Shown here piece after piece: positions 13,692 to 14,104 of a DNA stretch of 14,104 bases. A program made the translations under genes and the position numbers. Under the pieces are notes generated by a model. The model was not told the origin of the DNA and made no database searches. It saw only the letters and a program-made list of their open reading frames with translations. The DNA is from Baffinella frigidus (Eukaryota; Cryptophyceae; Cryptomonadales; Baffinellaceae): the NCBI GenBank assembly GCA_026770585.1, contig MU646398.1, forward strand, positions 617,951 to 632,054. Reading direction: 5' to 3'. How positions within the stretch are numbered: the first letter of the stretch is position 1; each line of letters starts with the position of its first letter.

Positions 13692-14104
13692 CTGGGGAGG
13701 GCGTTTGGGGTTTGGGGTTTGGGGTCTGTGAGGGTTTCAGGTTTCAGGTTTCAGGTTTCAGGTTTTAGGTTTCAGGTTTCAGGTTTCAGGTTTCAGGTTT
13801 CAGGTTTCAGGTTTCAGGTTTGTAAGGTTTAGGGTGTTACATGCCCTCCTTGAGCGAGACGATGATGAACTGCGAGTTCTTGAAATGCGTCCGCAGCATC
13901 GACCCGATGTTCTGCGGTAGGGGGATAGGGGTGAGTCGTGAGGGTCGCGACGGGCCCGCCTCGAGGGCACACGGAACGAGACTTGCACAGCACCGGCAGG
14001 CTGTCGCTCTCTCGCTCCCACTCTCGCTCGCACTCTCCCTTCTCCCAGTCTCTGCCCTCCTCTCTCTCCTCTCCTCTCCCTCCCTCTCTCCTCTCCTCTC
14101 CTCT
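13607..14104 (-). CDS. SMC2: Structural maintenance of chromosomes protein 2 (condensin subunit), last two exons
   Basis: Exons 13911-13841 and 13691-13607 join as GGCAT/GTTCAAC to restore GMFNN. The peptide contains [20 protein letters not shown] and, across the junction, [19 protein letters not shown], then [12 protein letters not shown] and a TAA stop. This is the C-terminal ATPase head of SMC2. The element VSLKEGM stands where many other SMC proteins carry an ITH histidine, which is characteristic of the SMC2 branch. SMC2 pairs with SMC4 in condensin to compact mitotic chromosomes. The rest of the gene lies beyond the right edge: 13912-14104 is intron, GA-rich in the transcript, with acceptor CCTACCGCAG. 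The stop, frame and both splice junctions are intact, so this looks like a functional gene end. Confidence 0.93.
13692..13840 (-). repeat. SMC2 intron made largely of a 7-bp tandem repeat
   Basis: 149-nt intron with GTAACA donor and CCCCAG acceptor. On the plus strand 13735-13820 is about twelve copies of TTTCAGG with one TTTTAGG variant. The flanks read GGTTTAGGG and TTTGGGGT. The transcript therefore carries a C-rich (CCTGAAA)n tract. The unit is one or two substitutions from the TTTAGGG telomere-type unit. Confidence 0.88.
13841..13911 (-). CDS. SMC2: SMC2 penultimate exon
   Basis: 71 nt, acceptor CCGCAG/AACATC and donor GGCAT/GTAACA. Encodes [10 protein letters not shown] through KEG plus the first two bases of Met. 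In SMC2 proteins this segment is usually preceded by 'SHTQ', expected in the next upstream exon outside the window. Confidence 0.92.

Overview
This is nuclear DNA of a eukaryote, probably a protist or alga. Its genes are split by spliceosomal introns, the coding exons are GC-rich, and much of the rest is degenerate TTTAGGG-type (plant/alveolate/cryptophyte-type) telomere-like repeat. The lineage cannot be fixed from the window. Single open reading frames mislead here, because the real genes are visible only after joining short exons at AG/GT boundaries.

Left third (about 1-5270, minus strand): one multi-exon gene whose start codon is at 5265-5267. Seven exons join in one frame into about 353 residues of a 2-oxoglutarate/Fe(II)-dependent (JmjC/cupin-like) oxygenase. 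A His-X-Asp (HTD) motif, a distal His and a candidate 2OG-binding Arg are all present. It runs on into a segment resembling the N-terminal part of a SET domain with a CxxC, and may continue beyond the left edge. From intron 2 on, the introns are largely or partly filled with degenerate TTTAGGG/TTCAGGG repeats. Introns 5 and 6, and the stretch below exon 7, also hold truncated copies of the neighbouring exons. Copies upstream of an intact exon keep its acceptor half, and copies downstream keep its distal half.

Middle (about 5270-13600): 8 kb with no securely identified gene. It holds a minisatellite interrupted by a (CTAAACA)n array, a family of hairpin-bearing repeats with one inverted copy (6150-7925), a 12-copy perfect TTTAGGG array within 600 bp of degenerate repeat (8028-8635), a 379-bp tandem duplication (8946-9665), several exon-like segments of low confidence, and a cluster of short foldback (MITE-like) elements (12080-13190).

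Right edge (13607-14104, minus strand): the last two exons of SMC2, the condensin ATPase subunit. The intron between them is a tandem 7-bp array, so repeat-filled introns occur in a second, unrelated gene.

The main discovery is the repeat-driven intron growth: telomere-like arrays and partial exon duplications that leave one intact, correctly spliced exon in each cluster.
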